NCBI GenBank assembly: GCA_946885905.1
Contig: CAMPHL010000002.1
Span: forward strand, 1-22,565
Reading direction: 5' to 3'
DNA: 22,565 nucleotides
DNA from: an uncultured Pseudomonadota bacterium
GTDB lineage: Bacteria > Pseudomonadota > Gammaproteobacteria > Burkholderiales > Usitatibacteraceae
The first letter of the stretch is position 1; each line of letters opens with the position of its first letter. Of the stretch, positions 7,130 to 12,698 are shown one piece after another. The notes below the pieces were generated by a model. That model was not told where the DNA came from, searched no databases, and saw nothing but the letters and a program-made list of their open reading frames with translations. The position numbers and the translations under genes are program-made.

Positions 7130-9275
7130 GGTCGCCCCGACCTACCCGCTCGCGCTGTGCCCCCGCCGATGCGCGCCGCAGGTCCTGCGCCACTTTCCCG
7201 CCCTGCAGCACAATGACCCGGTCGGCCGATGCGATCGTCTCCGGGCGGTGCGCGATGATGATGCGCGTGAGGTTGAGCGAGCGGATGGCCTCGTTCACGG
7301 CGCGCTCCTTCTGCACGTCGAGGGCGCTGGTCGCCTCGTCGAGGAAGAGGATCCTCGGTCGCTTGTAGAGCGCCCGCGCGAGCAGGATGCGCTGGCGCTG
7401 GCCGCCCGACAGCGCCGCTCCCATGTCGCCGATGAGCGTGTTGTACGCCATCGGCATGGCCGTGATGTCGTCGTGCACCGCGGCCAGGCGCGCGCATTGC
7501 TCGACCGCGGCCTGGTCGGGAGCCGGGTCGAAGAAGCCGATGTTGTCCGCGATGGATCCGGCGAAGAGCTGGTCGTCCTGCATCACCGTGCCCACGAGCT
7601 TGCGATAGCGGTCGATGCCGAGCTTCTGGATGTCGACGCCGCCCGCCAGGATCTTGCCGTCGGTGGGCTGGAGGAGCCCGAGCATGAGCTTCACGAGCGT
7701 GGTCTTGCCGCCGCCCGACGGGCCCACGATCGCCACCGATTCGCCCGGCTCGACCACGAACGAGCAATTCACCAGCACGAAGGGTTCGGGATCGGAGTAG
7801 CGGAACGATGCCGCGCGGACTTCCAGCGACGCATCGATGGCATCGACCGGTGCGGACGGCGATTCCCGCTCCGGTGGCGTGAGGACGATGTCGGCCAGGC
7901 GCTCGGCCTGGAGGTTCAGCATGCGCAGCTCGATCAGCTTGTCGATGAGGCCGGCCACGCGGGCGGAGAACTGCTCCTTGTAGGCCACGAAGGCGAACAG
8001 CATCCCGACCGAGAAGGCGCTGTCGAGGACCAGCAAGGCGCCCAGCCAGACGATCGCCACGCGCTCGAGCCCGAACACCAGCCCGTTCGCCGAGCGGAAT
8101 CCGAGCGTGAGCTTCTGCGTGACGAGGTCCTGGTTCACCGCGTCCACGACGAGGTTCAGCCAGCGCGAGCGCCGCTCCTCCTGGCGGCCGAAGAGCTTGA
8201 TCGATTGCACGCCGCGCACGGTCTCCAGGAAGTGGCTCTGCTGCTTGGCCGAATGCACGATGTGCTCCTCGGTCGCGCGGCGCAGCGGATCGTAGAAACC
8301 CCACCGGAGCAATCCATAGAGCATCACCGCGGTGAGCGCCACGGCGGTAAGCCAGCCGCTGTAGACCAGCATCATCGCCAGCGTGGCCAGCGCCATGACG
8401 CCGTCGATGATCGCCTCGATGAAGCTCGACGTGAGGGTGCGCTGGATCGAGTTGACCGAGCCGAAGCGCGACACGACGTCGCCCAGGTGCCGGCGCTCGA
8501 ACCAGCTCACGGGCAACCGCACGAGGTGCGTGAAGACATTCGCCAGCCATTGCAGGTTGAGCGTCGTCCCCAGGTAGAGCACGACCCAGGAACGCAGCGC
8601 GGCGATCCCCACCTGGATCACGGCGAGCATCAGGAAACCGGTACCCAGGACGGTGAGCAGGTCGCGGTCCGCGGTCACCACCGCGCCGTCCACCGCCCAT
8701 TGCATGTAGAAGGGGGAGACGACGGCGATGGCCTGCAGCGCCAATGCGAGCAGGAAGACCTGGGCCAGCGAACGCCTGAGGCCGGTGACGGATCCGAGGA
8801 GGTCGCGCAGACGCACGTGGCGCCGCTCGTCCGCCGGGCGGAAATCGGATGTGGGCGTGAGCTCGAGGGCGATGCCGGTGAAATGCTTCGATACGTCGGC
8901 GATCGACAGGCGTCGCACTCCGAACGCCGGGTCGTGCACCACCGCGCCGCGGCCGTCGGCGGACTTGAGCACGACGAAGTGGTTCATGTCCCAATGCAGG
9001 ATGCAAGGCGCGCGCAACTGGGGCAGCTCCCCCAATTCCAGGCGCAACGGCCGCGGCGCCAGGTGCAGCTTTCCCGCCGCCTGCATGAGGAAGGCGAGCG
9101 TGGCGCCCTTGAGCGAAACGGTGAAGCGCCGGCGCAGGGCGGCGAGGTCCACCCGATGGCCATGGAAGCAGGCGACCATGCCAAGGCTCGCCAGCCCGCA
9201 TTCGGCGGCTTCCGTCTGGAGGAAGACGGGAAGCCTGCGACGCCAACCGAACTGCAGACCCGCGAGCGCTTCCAT
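7125..9275 (-). CDS. ABC exporter with N-terminal C39 leader peptidase (peptidase-containing ABC transporter)
   Basis: Exports small peptides and removes their double-glycine leaders; 716 residues, the usual length. Residues 15-130 form a C39 peptidase: Gln20 (oxyanion) and Cys26 in FLQTEAAECGLASLG, His99 in HWDMNHFVVL and Asp115 in HDPAFG, so the catalytic set is intact. A six-helix membrane domain follows (QVFLLALALQAIAVVSPFYM, YKEQFSARVAGLIDKLIELR). The ATPase domain has Walker A GPSGGGKTTL (from residue 518), signature LSGGQRQRILLARAL (about 622) and Walker B ILFLDEATSALD, with IIIAHRPETI holding the H-loop. The ATG is fixed by TGATG overlap with the HlyD gene and a GGAAGGA ribosome site. 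With the four leader-bearing peptide genes upstream, the substrates are probably those peptides. Confidence 0.95.
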   Translation of the reverse strand: MEALAGLQFGWRRRLPVFLQTEAAECGLASLGMVACFHGHRVDLAALRRRFTVSLKGATLAFLMQAAGKLHLAPRPLRLELGELPQLRAPCILHWDMNHFVVLKSADGRGAVVHDPAFGVRRLSIADVSKHFTGIALELTPTSDFRPADERRHVRLRDLLGSVTGLRRSLAQVFLLALALQAIAVVSPFYMQWAVDGAVVTADRDLLTVLGTGFLMLAVIQVGIAALRSWVVLYLGTTLNLQWLANVFTHLVRLPVSWFERRHLGDVVSRFGSVNSIQRTLTSSFIEAIIDGVMALATLAMMLVYSGWLTAVALTAVMLYGLLRWGFYDPLRRATEEHIVHSAKQQSHFLETVRGVQSIKLFGRQEERRSRWLNLVVDAVNQDLVTQKLTLGFRSANGLVFGLERVAIVWLGALLVLDSAFSVGMLFAFVAYKEQFSARVAGLIDKLIELRMLNLQAERLADIVLTPPERESPSAPVDAIDASLEVRAASFRYSDPEPFVLVNCSFVVEPGESVAIVGPSGGGKTTLVKLMLGLLQPTDGKILAGGVDIQKLGIDRYRKLVGTVMQDDQLFAGSIADNIGFFDPAPDQAAVEQCARLAAVHDDITAMPMAYNTLIGDMGAALSGGQRQRILLARALYKRPRILFLDEATSALDVQKERAVNEAIRSLNLTRIIIAHRPETIASADRVIVLQGGKVAQDLRRASAGAQRERVGRGDL

Positions 9276-10522
9276 CAAGTCCTTCCGGCAAGGCTCAACA
9301 GCGGCTCGAACACCCACTCGATGAGGGAGCGCCGGTCGAGCAGCAGGTCGGCTTCGACCTGCATTCCCGGCTGCAGCGGTTCTTCACGGCCATACGCGGG
9401 CACCGATTGCGCCGCGAGCTCCACCTTGATCCGGTACAACGGTTCCCGGCTGCCGTCGGGCGGGACGAATCCGAGCTCCGCGGCCGCGAGCGGGTTTCGC
9501 GCGATCGCGGTGACGTGGCCCGCGTGGCTGCCGAACTTCTGGTGGGGAAAGGCGGAATAGCGCAGGAGCACCTCCTGGCCGACCCGCAGGAACCCGATCG
9601 AGCGCGACGGCGCGAAGAGGTGCGCCTCGAGCGGCGTGCCCGCGGGAACGATCGTGGCGAGCGGCGCTCCTGCGGTCACCATCTGGCCCGGTTCGACGAG
9701 CACTGTTCCCACCGTGCCGCGCACCGGCGCGAGCACGGCAAGGCGGTGCTGCACTTCGCGTTCGACCCTTTCCTGGTCGAGCGTGGCGGCCTGCACGTCG
9801 AACGCCGCCAATTGCGACTCGCCGCGCGCCCTCGAGGTGCGCAGCTCGGCGTCGATCGCATCGAGCTCCCGCACGAGGGCGAGGCGCGTGCGTCGAGTGG
9901 CCTCGAGCCGGGACTCTACGTCGAACGCGGCTTCGCGCTCGCGATCCGCCACGGCGGTCGATACGAAGCCGCTCGCCTCCATCCGCAGCCAGCGATCCAG
10001 CGCCAGCCGCGCCAGCTCCGTGCGCCGGGAATGCAATTCGATTTCGGTGTCGAGCTGCGCGAGCTCGCGCTCGAGGCCGCGCCTGCGATGATCGAGCCCG
10101 GCCTGCTCGGAGCGCATCGCCTCGACGGCGTGGCGCCGCTGGATCGCCAGGGCGTGCCGGCGCTGCTCGAGCTGCCGCTCGATGGAGCCGCCCAGTGCCT
10201 CGTTGCGGTTGCCCGCGCGCGCGTCGACGAGGGCGAGCAGGGCCTGGTTGCGGTCGACGCTCGCGCCCTCGCGTACGTGCAATTCCCGGACGACTCCCGC
10301 CTGCTGCGCGAGGATCTTGGTCACGCCGTGGCGCGGCGCAAGCACGCCGGTCACGCGCGCCTTTCGGGTGTACTCGCCCCAGACGAACAGGCCGGCCAAG
10401 CCGAGCGCCACGGCGAGTGCCGCGGCCGTCAGCACCGAGAAGGACAGCGGACGCAGGAGAAGGATGCGGCCCAGCCAGGCATTGGCCCGCGCCTCCTCGC
10501 TCTCACTTCTGAAAAGCGCCAT
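9275..10522 (-). CDS. HlyD/CvaA-type periplasmic adaptor of the peptide exporter
   Basis: Membrane-fusion protein that would bridge the C39 exporter to an outer-membrane channel; 415 residues. It has a short cytoplasmic start, one membrane helix near residues 28-49 (LSFSVLTAAALAVALGLAGL), then a lipoyl-type half (GVLAPRHGVTKILAQQAGVV, HVREGASVDRNQALLALVDA). A long coiled-coil hairpin rich in Glu, Arg and Ala follows (about residues 105-255). The returning lipoyl half is VLAPVRGTVGTVLVEPGQMV and TAGAPLATIVPAGTPLEAHL, then a beta-barrel domain (LFAPSRSIGFLRVGQEVLLR). The ATG at 10522 has GGAG 5 bases upstream and lies 20 bases inside the CPBP gene; the stop shares one base with the exporter ATG (TGATG). 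No TolC-like gene is in the window, so a genomic TolC is presumably used. Confidence 0.93.
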   Translation of the reverse strand: MALFRSESEEARANAWLGRILLLRPLSFSVLTAAALAVALGLAGLFVWGEYTRKARVTGVLAPRHGVTKILAQQAGVVRELHVREGASVDRNQALLALVDARAGNRNEALGGSIERQLEQRRHALAIQRRHAVEAMRSEQAGLDHRRRGLERELAQLDTEIELHSRRTELARLALDRWLRMEASGFVSTAVADREREAAFDVESRLEATRRTRLALVRELDAIDAELRTSRARGESQLAAFDVQAATLDQERVEREVQHRLAVLAPVRGTVGTVLVEPGQMVTAGAPLATIVPAGTPLEAHLFAPSRSIGFLRVGQEVLLRYSAFPHQKFGSHAGHVTAIARNPLAAAELGFVPPDGSREPLYRIKVELAAQSVPAYGREEPLQPGMQVEADLLLDRRSLIEWVFEPLLSLAGRT

Positions 10523-11339
10523 TGGGCTCCAGGAACATCGTGGGGGCGATGGGCTGGTCGCGCGACATGTAGACGTAGACCGGCACCGCGATGAGCGCAA
10601 AGCCCAGGCAAGCCCCGTGAAAGACCCAGGTCGATGGCTCGGTGAGCGTACCCGCAGGGAACGCGTACTGGCCCAGCAGCGGCGGCCACAGCAGGAAGTT
10701 GAACAGCATGTGGACGAGGATCAGTCCGCGGAGGGAACCGGTCCTGCGCAGGAGGCAGACGAGGATCACGGAGCCGGTGAATGCGCTCCAGAAATGCGCG
10801 TGGTAGATCCCGAACAGCGCCGAGGTCGCGAGCAGCGAAACCACCCAGCCCCACTGCCGCTCGAAGGCGCGGAAGATGAATCCCCGGAAGACGACCTCCT
10901 CCACGAAGGGCCCGATGGTGGAAGACAGCAGCAGGAACACGAGCCCGGGCCCCGAGAAGGCGTTGGCGATCTCGCGATCGGCGTCGACCGCCATCCGCGC
11001 TGCCCATCCAGCGCCGTATTCGGTCCGGAACCAGAGCGCCAGCGCCGCGATCCCGCCGAAGGCGGCGACGAGCTTGAGGATGCCGACGGCGGCGACTTCG
11101 GCGCGCATCGATCGCGGAACGGACGCCCGCAACATCTCCGCGACCGACCGGCGCACCGGAGCAATGGCGAGGATCAGCAGCCCCGCGAGGAAGAAATGCG
11201 CGCCCTTCACGACGAGGAGCCGAAGCCATCCTTCGAGCGCCGCGGCCTGGACGAGCGCCCGGGCGAGCGGAACGGCCAGGAGCATCACCCCGTAGGCGAT
11301 GAATGCCACCTGCAGCCCGGTTGCCTGGCCCATCTTCAT
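10503..11339 (-). CDS. CPBP family intramembrane metalloprotease (possible immunity protein)
   Basis: A polytopic membrane protein of 278 residues with the CPBP (Abi/CAAX-protease-like) signature. Motif 1 is EEVVFRG (Glu147, Glu148, Arg152), motif 2 FGIYHAHF (Phe176, His180) and motif 3 HMLFNF (His210, Asn214), so the metal-binding set is intact. Several hydrophobic helices flank them, including VAFIAYGVMLLAVPLARALV and LVFLLLSSTIGPFV. Family members are often found in bacteriocin loci, where some give self-immunity; others process prenylated proteins or act elsewhere. Position between the four precursor genes and the adaptor/exporter pair argues for immunity or a maturation step here, an inference. 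Start ATG at 11339 has AAGGA 6 bases upstream. It overlaps the HlyD gene by 20 bases. Confidence 0.9.
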   Translation of the reverse strand: MKMGQATGLQVAFIAYGVMLLAVPLARALVQAAALEGWLRLLVVKGAHFFLAGLLILAIAPVRRSVAEMLRASVPRSMRAEVAAVGILKLVAAFGGIAALALWFRTEYGAGWAARMAVDADREIANAFSGPGLVFLLLSSTIGPFVEEVVFRGFIFRAFERQWGWVVSLLATSALFGIYHAHFWSAFTGSVILVCLLRRTGSLRGLILVHMLFNFLLWPPLLGQYAFPAGTLTEPSTWVFHGACLGFALIAVPVYVYMSRDQPIAPTMFLEPNGAFQK

Positions 11340-11362
11340 CGGCGTTCCTTGCGGATTGGGAA

Positions 11363-11382
11363 GGGCCGCGCTATCGCGGCCC
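11363..11382 (-). other. Intergenic hairpin after the fourth precursor gene
   Basis: A perfect 8-base-pair GC stem (GGGCCGCG / CGCGGCCC) with a 4-base loop lies between the stop of the last precursor gene and the CPBP gene. On the transcribed minus strand no T-tract follows, so it is not a standard intrinsic terminator. It may stabilise the precursor mRNA or reduce read-through into the exporter genes. A near copy lies at 11586-11605. Confidence 0.6.
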
Positions 11383-11390
11383 CCGATGCG

Positions 11391-11573
11391 CTACAGCGAT
11401 CCGGCAACTCGTTCGAACACGTACGAGGTGAAATCGACGAGTGCCTGGTACTCCCGCTGCAGGTCGCCGGTGATCAGCACGAGCTCGCTGGCGCTGCAAT
11501 CACCGCCACTCACCTTGTCCCACTGCTCCTGCGATACGCCGGCGGGTCGGGGCGGCACTGGCTTGTCGGTCAT
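11391..11573 (-). CDS. Double-glycine leader peptide, candidate bacteriocin-like precursor 4
   Basis: A 60-residue peptide. The leader is MTDKPVPPRPAGVSQEQW then DKVSGG: Gly-Gly at residues 23-24, with Val at -4, Trp at -7 and Val at -12, the spacing of hydrophobic residues expected in C39 leaders. Cleavage after GG would free a 36-residue core starting DCSASELVLITGDLQ and ending FTSYVFERVAGSL, probably an amphipathic helix with a single Cys two residues after the cut. It is a paralogue of the gene at 11610 (37 of 60 identical; leader 20 of 24, core 17 of 36). The ribosome site AAGGAG lies directly after an 8-base-pair hairpin. I do not recognise the family. Bacteriocin, microcin or signalling peptide are the main options. 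Confidence 0.85.
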   Translation of the reverse strand: MTDKPVPPRPAGVSQEQWDKVSGGDCSASELVLITGDLQREYQALVDFTSYVFERVAGSL

Positions 11574-11585
11574 CGCGATCTCCTT

Positions 11586-11605
11586 GGGGCCGCTCGCGCG
11601 GCCCC
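11586..11605 (-). other. Intergenic hairpin before the fourth precursor gene
   Basis: A perfect 8-base-pair stem (GGGGCCGC / GCGGCCCC, 4-base loop) lies 4 bases after the stop of the third precursor gene and abuts the AAGGAG ribosome site of the fourth. On the minus-strand mRNA no T-tract follows. It could protect upstream mRNA from 3' decay or modulate translation of the fourth peptide. It closely resembles the hairpin at 11363-11382, as if peptide and hairpin were duplicated together. Confidence 0.6.
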
Positions 11606-11609
11606 CTTT

Positions 11610-11792
11610 TCAGTTGTTGCCGACGACCTGCTCGATCACGTAGGACGTGAACTGGACCAGGGTGTCGTAGTTCGCCTGCAGGTCGTTGATGAAGTTGGTG
11701 ATCTCGCCGGTGGTGCAATCGCCACCGCTGATCTTGTCCCACTGCTCGGCGGAGACGCCCGCGGGCAGGGGTGGGACCGGCTTGTCGCTCAT
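11610..11792 (-). CDS. Double-glycine leader peptide, candidate bacteriocin-like precursor 3
   Basis: A 60-residue peptide. Leader: MSDKPVPPLPAGVSAEQW then DKISGG, with Gly-Gly at 23-24 and Ile, Trp and Val at -4, -7 and -12. Predicted 36-residue core: begins DCTTGEITNFINDLQANYD and ends FTSYVIEQVVGNN. The core is acidic, helical-looking, and has one Cys two residues after the cleavage point. Leader identity with the next gene is much higher than core identity, as expected when one exporter must recognise different cargo. AAAGGACAG lies 7 bases before the ATG. The leader is unusually proline-rich at its start compared with common class II bacteriocin leaders. Function is unproven; the case rests on leader geometry and the adjacent intact C39 exporter. 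Confidence 0.87.
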   Translation of the reverse strand: MSDKPVPPLPAGVSAEQWDKISGGDCTTGEITNFINDLQANYDTLVQFTSYVIEQVVGNN

Positions 11793-11814
11793 GGGTCTGT
11801 CCTTTCGTCGTCGG

Positions 11815-11973
11815 TCAGGTGTTGTTGCCGGTGTCGGTGCCCGGCACCGTGGGCTGCTGCGGATAGCCGACCTCGGGCCAGGGGCCCAGCTTGAACGGAT
11901 CGGGGATGCAACCGTCGCCTTGGTACTCGCTGCCCGAGATTTCGGGCAGGTCCTTCTTCGTCACTTCCTTCAT
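11815..11973 (-). CDS. GS-type leader peptide, proline-rich candidate precursor 2
   Basis: A 52-residue peptide opening MKEVTKKDLPEISGS. This matches the common proteobacterial leader pattern of a basic-acidic start ending in Gly-Gly, but with Gly-Ser (residues 14-15) at the cut site. Ile, Leu and Val sit at -4, -7 and -12. The predicted core (EYQGDGCIPDPFKLG, then a Trp-Pro and Tyr-Pro stretch ending PGTDTGNNT) has seven prolines, one Cys and no helical character, unlike the cores of precursors 3 and 4. AGGAG lies 6 bases before the ATG at 11973. A longer in-frame extension to 12336 lacks a ribosome site and overlaps precursor 1, so it is rejected. It could be cargo of the same exporter or an accessory peptide; no family is recognised. 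Confidence 0.75.
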   Translation of the reverse strand: MKEVTKKDLPEISGSEYQGDGCIPDPFKLGPWPEVGYPQQPTVPGTDTGNNT

Positions 11974-12026
11974 GCGTTTCTCCTGGGATGTCACGGGACG
12001 GCCGGAACGCTCGAGATTCCTGGGGA

Positions 12027-12191
12027 TCACTTCGGCTCGGGCGCGCGGGGAACCGGATCGAGGAGGTGCGCATAGTCGACCGGCTCGCCCGCCGACTCCT
12101 GTGGCGCCCGATAGCTGAGCTCGTCGAGCACCGCCGAAACCGGCACTCCGCCCGCGATGCGCAGGACTTCCTCGAGACTGAGTTCCTTCAC
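12027..12191 (-). CDS. Double-glycine leader peptide, candidate precursor 1 (GTG start)
   Basis: A 54-residue peptide, first gene of the minus-strand locus. Leader: MKELSLEEVLRIAGG, with Gly-Gly at 14-15, Ile at -4, Val at -7 and Leu at -12, very like classical C39 leaders. The predicted core starts VPVSAVLDELSYRAPQ and ends LLDPVPRAPEPK. It is acidic, has no Cys and is Pro-rich at its end. The start is GTG at 12191, supported by a GAGGAGG ribosome site 5 bases upstream; the in-frame extension to 12257 ignores that site. Similar leader, unrelated core: it is not a close paralogue of the other three. Role unknown; cargo or pheromone-like signal are possible. Confidence 0.75.
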   Translation of the reverse strand: MKELSLEEVLRIAGGVPVSAVLDELSYRAPQESAGEPVDYAHLLDPVPRAPEPK

Positions 12192-12356
12192 GACACCCTC
12201 CTCGATGAGAGGCACACTCGATCCGGGAGGCTTTCGCGCCCCGACCGGTGAGCGCATCGTATGAAGCCGCCGCCGCGGGCACAGCCGAGAATCGCGAATC
12301 GGCTCGAGGCCATTTCACCCGAGGCCGGGACGCCATGGCGCGGTAACGTCGCGTCG

Positions 12357-12572
12357 ATGGAATCGAACGCCGGAGCCCATTTCAGGGTCGCGCTTCATCG
12401 CGCGATGGGGTGCTACCTCGCGCGGGTGCTCGAATTGCCGGGATGCGTGGGCCGCGGCGCGACGGAGGTCGAGGCGGTCGAGATGGCGCGCACGGCGATC
12501 CGCGCGCACCTGGCCATGGCGCGCGCGCTCGAAGGCGACAGCGCCATGGTGCAGCTCGAAATCCGCGTCTAG
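12357..12572 (+). CDS. HicB-like protein, no HicA partner seen
   Basis: A 71-residue protein resembling the HicB antitoxin fold (partially degraded RNase H-like). The sequence HFRVALHRAMGCYLARVLEL then PGCVGRGATEVEAVEMARTAI shows the family pattern: a strand, the L-P-G-C turn, then a helix with E-A-x-x-x-A-R-x-A-I. No C-terminal DNA-binding helix-turn-helix is present and no HicA-like gene lies on either side. It may therefore be a stand-alone HicB-fold protein rather than half of a toxin-antitoxin pair. An in-frame ATG at 12261 would add 32 basic, proline-rich residues with no family match. Neither start has a strong ribosome site. It is divergent from the peptide locus. Confidence 0.65.
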   Translation: MESNAGAHFRVALHRAMGCYLARVLELPGCVGRGATEVEAVEMARTAIRAHLAMARALEGDSAMVQLEIRV

Positions 12573-12586
12573 CCGCTGCTGCGGCT
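12571..12586 (+). terminator. Hairpin at the HicB-like stop codon
   Basis: AGCCGC-TGCT-GCGGCT forms a 6-base-pair stem whose left arm starts in the TAG stop of the HicB-like gene. A second 6-base-pair hairpin (GCCGGG / CCCGGC) lies at 12598-12618. Neither has a T-tract, so at best they are weak or Rho-assisted ends. Confidence 0.35.
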
Positions 12587-12698
12587 CCCTGGGAACGGCC
12601 GGGTTGCTGGCGCCCGGCGAGGCTGGTGTACGCTAACGCGACACTCCCCAAGCGCGCAATTCAACTTGCTGCATAGCAGCAGAGAGGAGCCGTCGCCC

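Larger units (their letters stand above)
11363..11792 (-). repeat. Tandem duplication: precursor gene plus hairpin, two copies
   Basis: Two consecutive units each hold a 60-codon precursor gene followed by a GC-rich hairpin (gene 11792-11610 with hairpin 11605-11586; gene 11573-11391 with hairpin 11382-11363). Gene starts are offset by 219 bases and hairpins by 223. Leaders are nearly the same while cores have diverged. This suggests an old segmental duplication followed by faster change in the core. Confidence 0.7.

Noticed and set aside
9276..9317. 14-residue N-terminal extension of the C39 exporter
   Set aside because: The ATG at 9275 is coupled by TGATG to the HlyD gene, has a GGAAGGA site, and gives the usual C39 domain start.
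7248..9560. 770-codon open frame antisense to the C39 exporter
   Set aside because: The opposite strand has full peptidase and ATPase motifs; this frame shows only His/Asp/Arg-rich shadow sequence.
7125..12191. Lanthipeptide, sactipeptide or lasso-peptide cluster
   Set aside because: No LanM/LanBC, radical SAM, YcaO or asparagine-synthetase-like gene is present, and the cores lack Ser/Thr/Cys-rich patterns.
11815..12336. 173-codon version of the second precursor
   Set aside because: No ribosome site at its start, it overlaps precursor 1 in another frame, and the internal ATG at 11973 has AGGAG and a proper leader.
12357..12698. Complete HicAB toxin-antitoxin pair
   Set aside because: Only a HicB-like gene is seen; the 126 bases after it contain hairpins but no HicA-like frame.
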